Assembly: GCA_002420185.1 (NCBI GenBank)
Contig: DIHO01000012.1
Location: 180,714 to 244,713 of the forward strand
DNA length: 64,000 nt
Reading direction: 5' to 3'
Origin: Opitutales bacterium UBA5694
GTDB lineage: Bacteria > Verrucomicrobiota > Verrucomicrobiia > Opitutales > Opitutaceae
Part shown: piece after piece, positions 63,940-64,000 of the stretch
Position numbering within the stretch: the first letter of the stretch is position 1
Layout of the letters: each line of letters opens with the position of its first letter
Translations under genes and position numbers: made by a program
Notes under the pieces: generated by a model
Databases searched by the model: none
Told to the model about the DNA's origin: nothing
Seen by the model: the letters and a program-made list of their open reading frames with translations, nothing else

Positions 63940-64000
63940 CTTTTAAGCAATTGGTTCAGGGTTCGAGTCCCTGTCAACCCACCATTTAAGTCGCTAATTA
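63940..64000 (+). repeat. Right attachment-site-like repeat (attR)
   Basis: Second copy of the 61-base tRNA-Lys 3' repeat, identical but for A at 63976, which would break a T-arm/acceptor pair. There is no tRNA 5' half before it; the preceding 150 bases are A+T rich with several TTTAAA-type repeats. It touches the window edge. Confidence 0.75.

Larger units (their letters stand above)
56930..64000. mobile_element. Probable genomic island integrated in tRNA-Lys
   Basis: A 61-base direct repeat of the tRNA-Lys 3' end and following bases occurs at 56930-56990 and 63940-64000 with one difference (56966 G, 63976 A). Between them lie integrase-type GTACCC repeats, a truncated tyrosine integrase, a PIN toxin fragment, a G+C-rich agarase-like gene, two large secreted proteins and internal repeats. 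This is the layout of a tRNA-targeted island. No intact integrase is present. The right repeat runs to the window edge, so it may be longer, and further tandem elements could follow. Confidence 0.75.

Overview
This is bacterial chromosome, most likely from the phylum Verrucomicrobiota, class Opitutia (Opitutales/Puniceicoccales-like). Three things point there. The left end has planctomycete/verrucomicrobial cytochrome-c plus DUF1501 gene pairs. A DUF4159 relic is present. The 673-codon reading frame near the right end carries a C-terminal domain typical of secreted Opitutae proteins. The housekeeping genes (mreBCD-mrdA, rpoD, dnaG, suf, infA, infC, xerD, pal) are bacterial and intact. This placement is inference from gene content; no rRNA is present to confirm it.

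Layout. 1-9 kb: two tandem minus-strand operons, each a large secreted DUF1549/DUF1553 c-type cytochrome followed by a Tat-exported DUF1501 protein. 9-18 kb: a loose region with a DUF4159 pseudogene, a gluconolactonase-like protein, a PQQ-type beta-propeller, a YchJ-like protein, a YdjM-like membrane protein and several decayed genes. 18-23 kb: queuosine genes queC-queD-queE and recF, a Nudix pseudogene, tRNA-Gln(CUG) and a purine nucleoside phosphorylase family gene. 23-34 kb (minus): cell-shape operon mreB-mreC-mreD-mrdA, tatA, rpoD, dnaG and a TPR lipoprotein. 34-41 kb (plus): DUF362-like protein, aroB, pdxA, an A-type Fe-S carrier, infC, a cell-wall amidase and crcB. 41-46 kb (minus): clpP, then fur-sufC-sufB-sufD-sufT with paired operators upstream of fur. 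46-57 kb: trxB, tatD, HPr, kdsB, carA, a KamA-type radical SAM enzyme, superoxide dismutase, tadA, infA, xerD, a lysine-rich glycogen-binding-like protein, pal, a CbiX-like chelatase and tRNA-Lys(UUU).

The most distinctive segment is 56930-64000, which looks like a roughly 7 kb genomic island in the 3' end of tRNA-Lys. A 61-base direct repeat (60/61 identical) of the tRNA 3' end lies at both ends. Just inside the left repeat are integrase-type GTACCC repeats and the first 41 codons of a tyrosine integrase. These run into a PIN-domain toxin fragment in another frame. The cargo is a G+C-rich agarase-like Tat-exported protein, a beta-propeller/thrombospondin-3 secreted protein and an 805-residue secreted protein with an internal duplication. 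Repeated flanks around the last two suggest cassette-like duplication. No intact integrase is visible, so the element looks immobilised.

Other points worth attention: DnaG has lost three of its four zinc ligands; the Fur-type regulator lacks its zinc CxxC and sits under a tandem operator array; REP-like palindromes occur in two places; and there is a cluster of pseudogenes between 9 and 22 kb.
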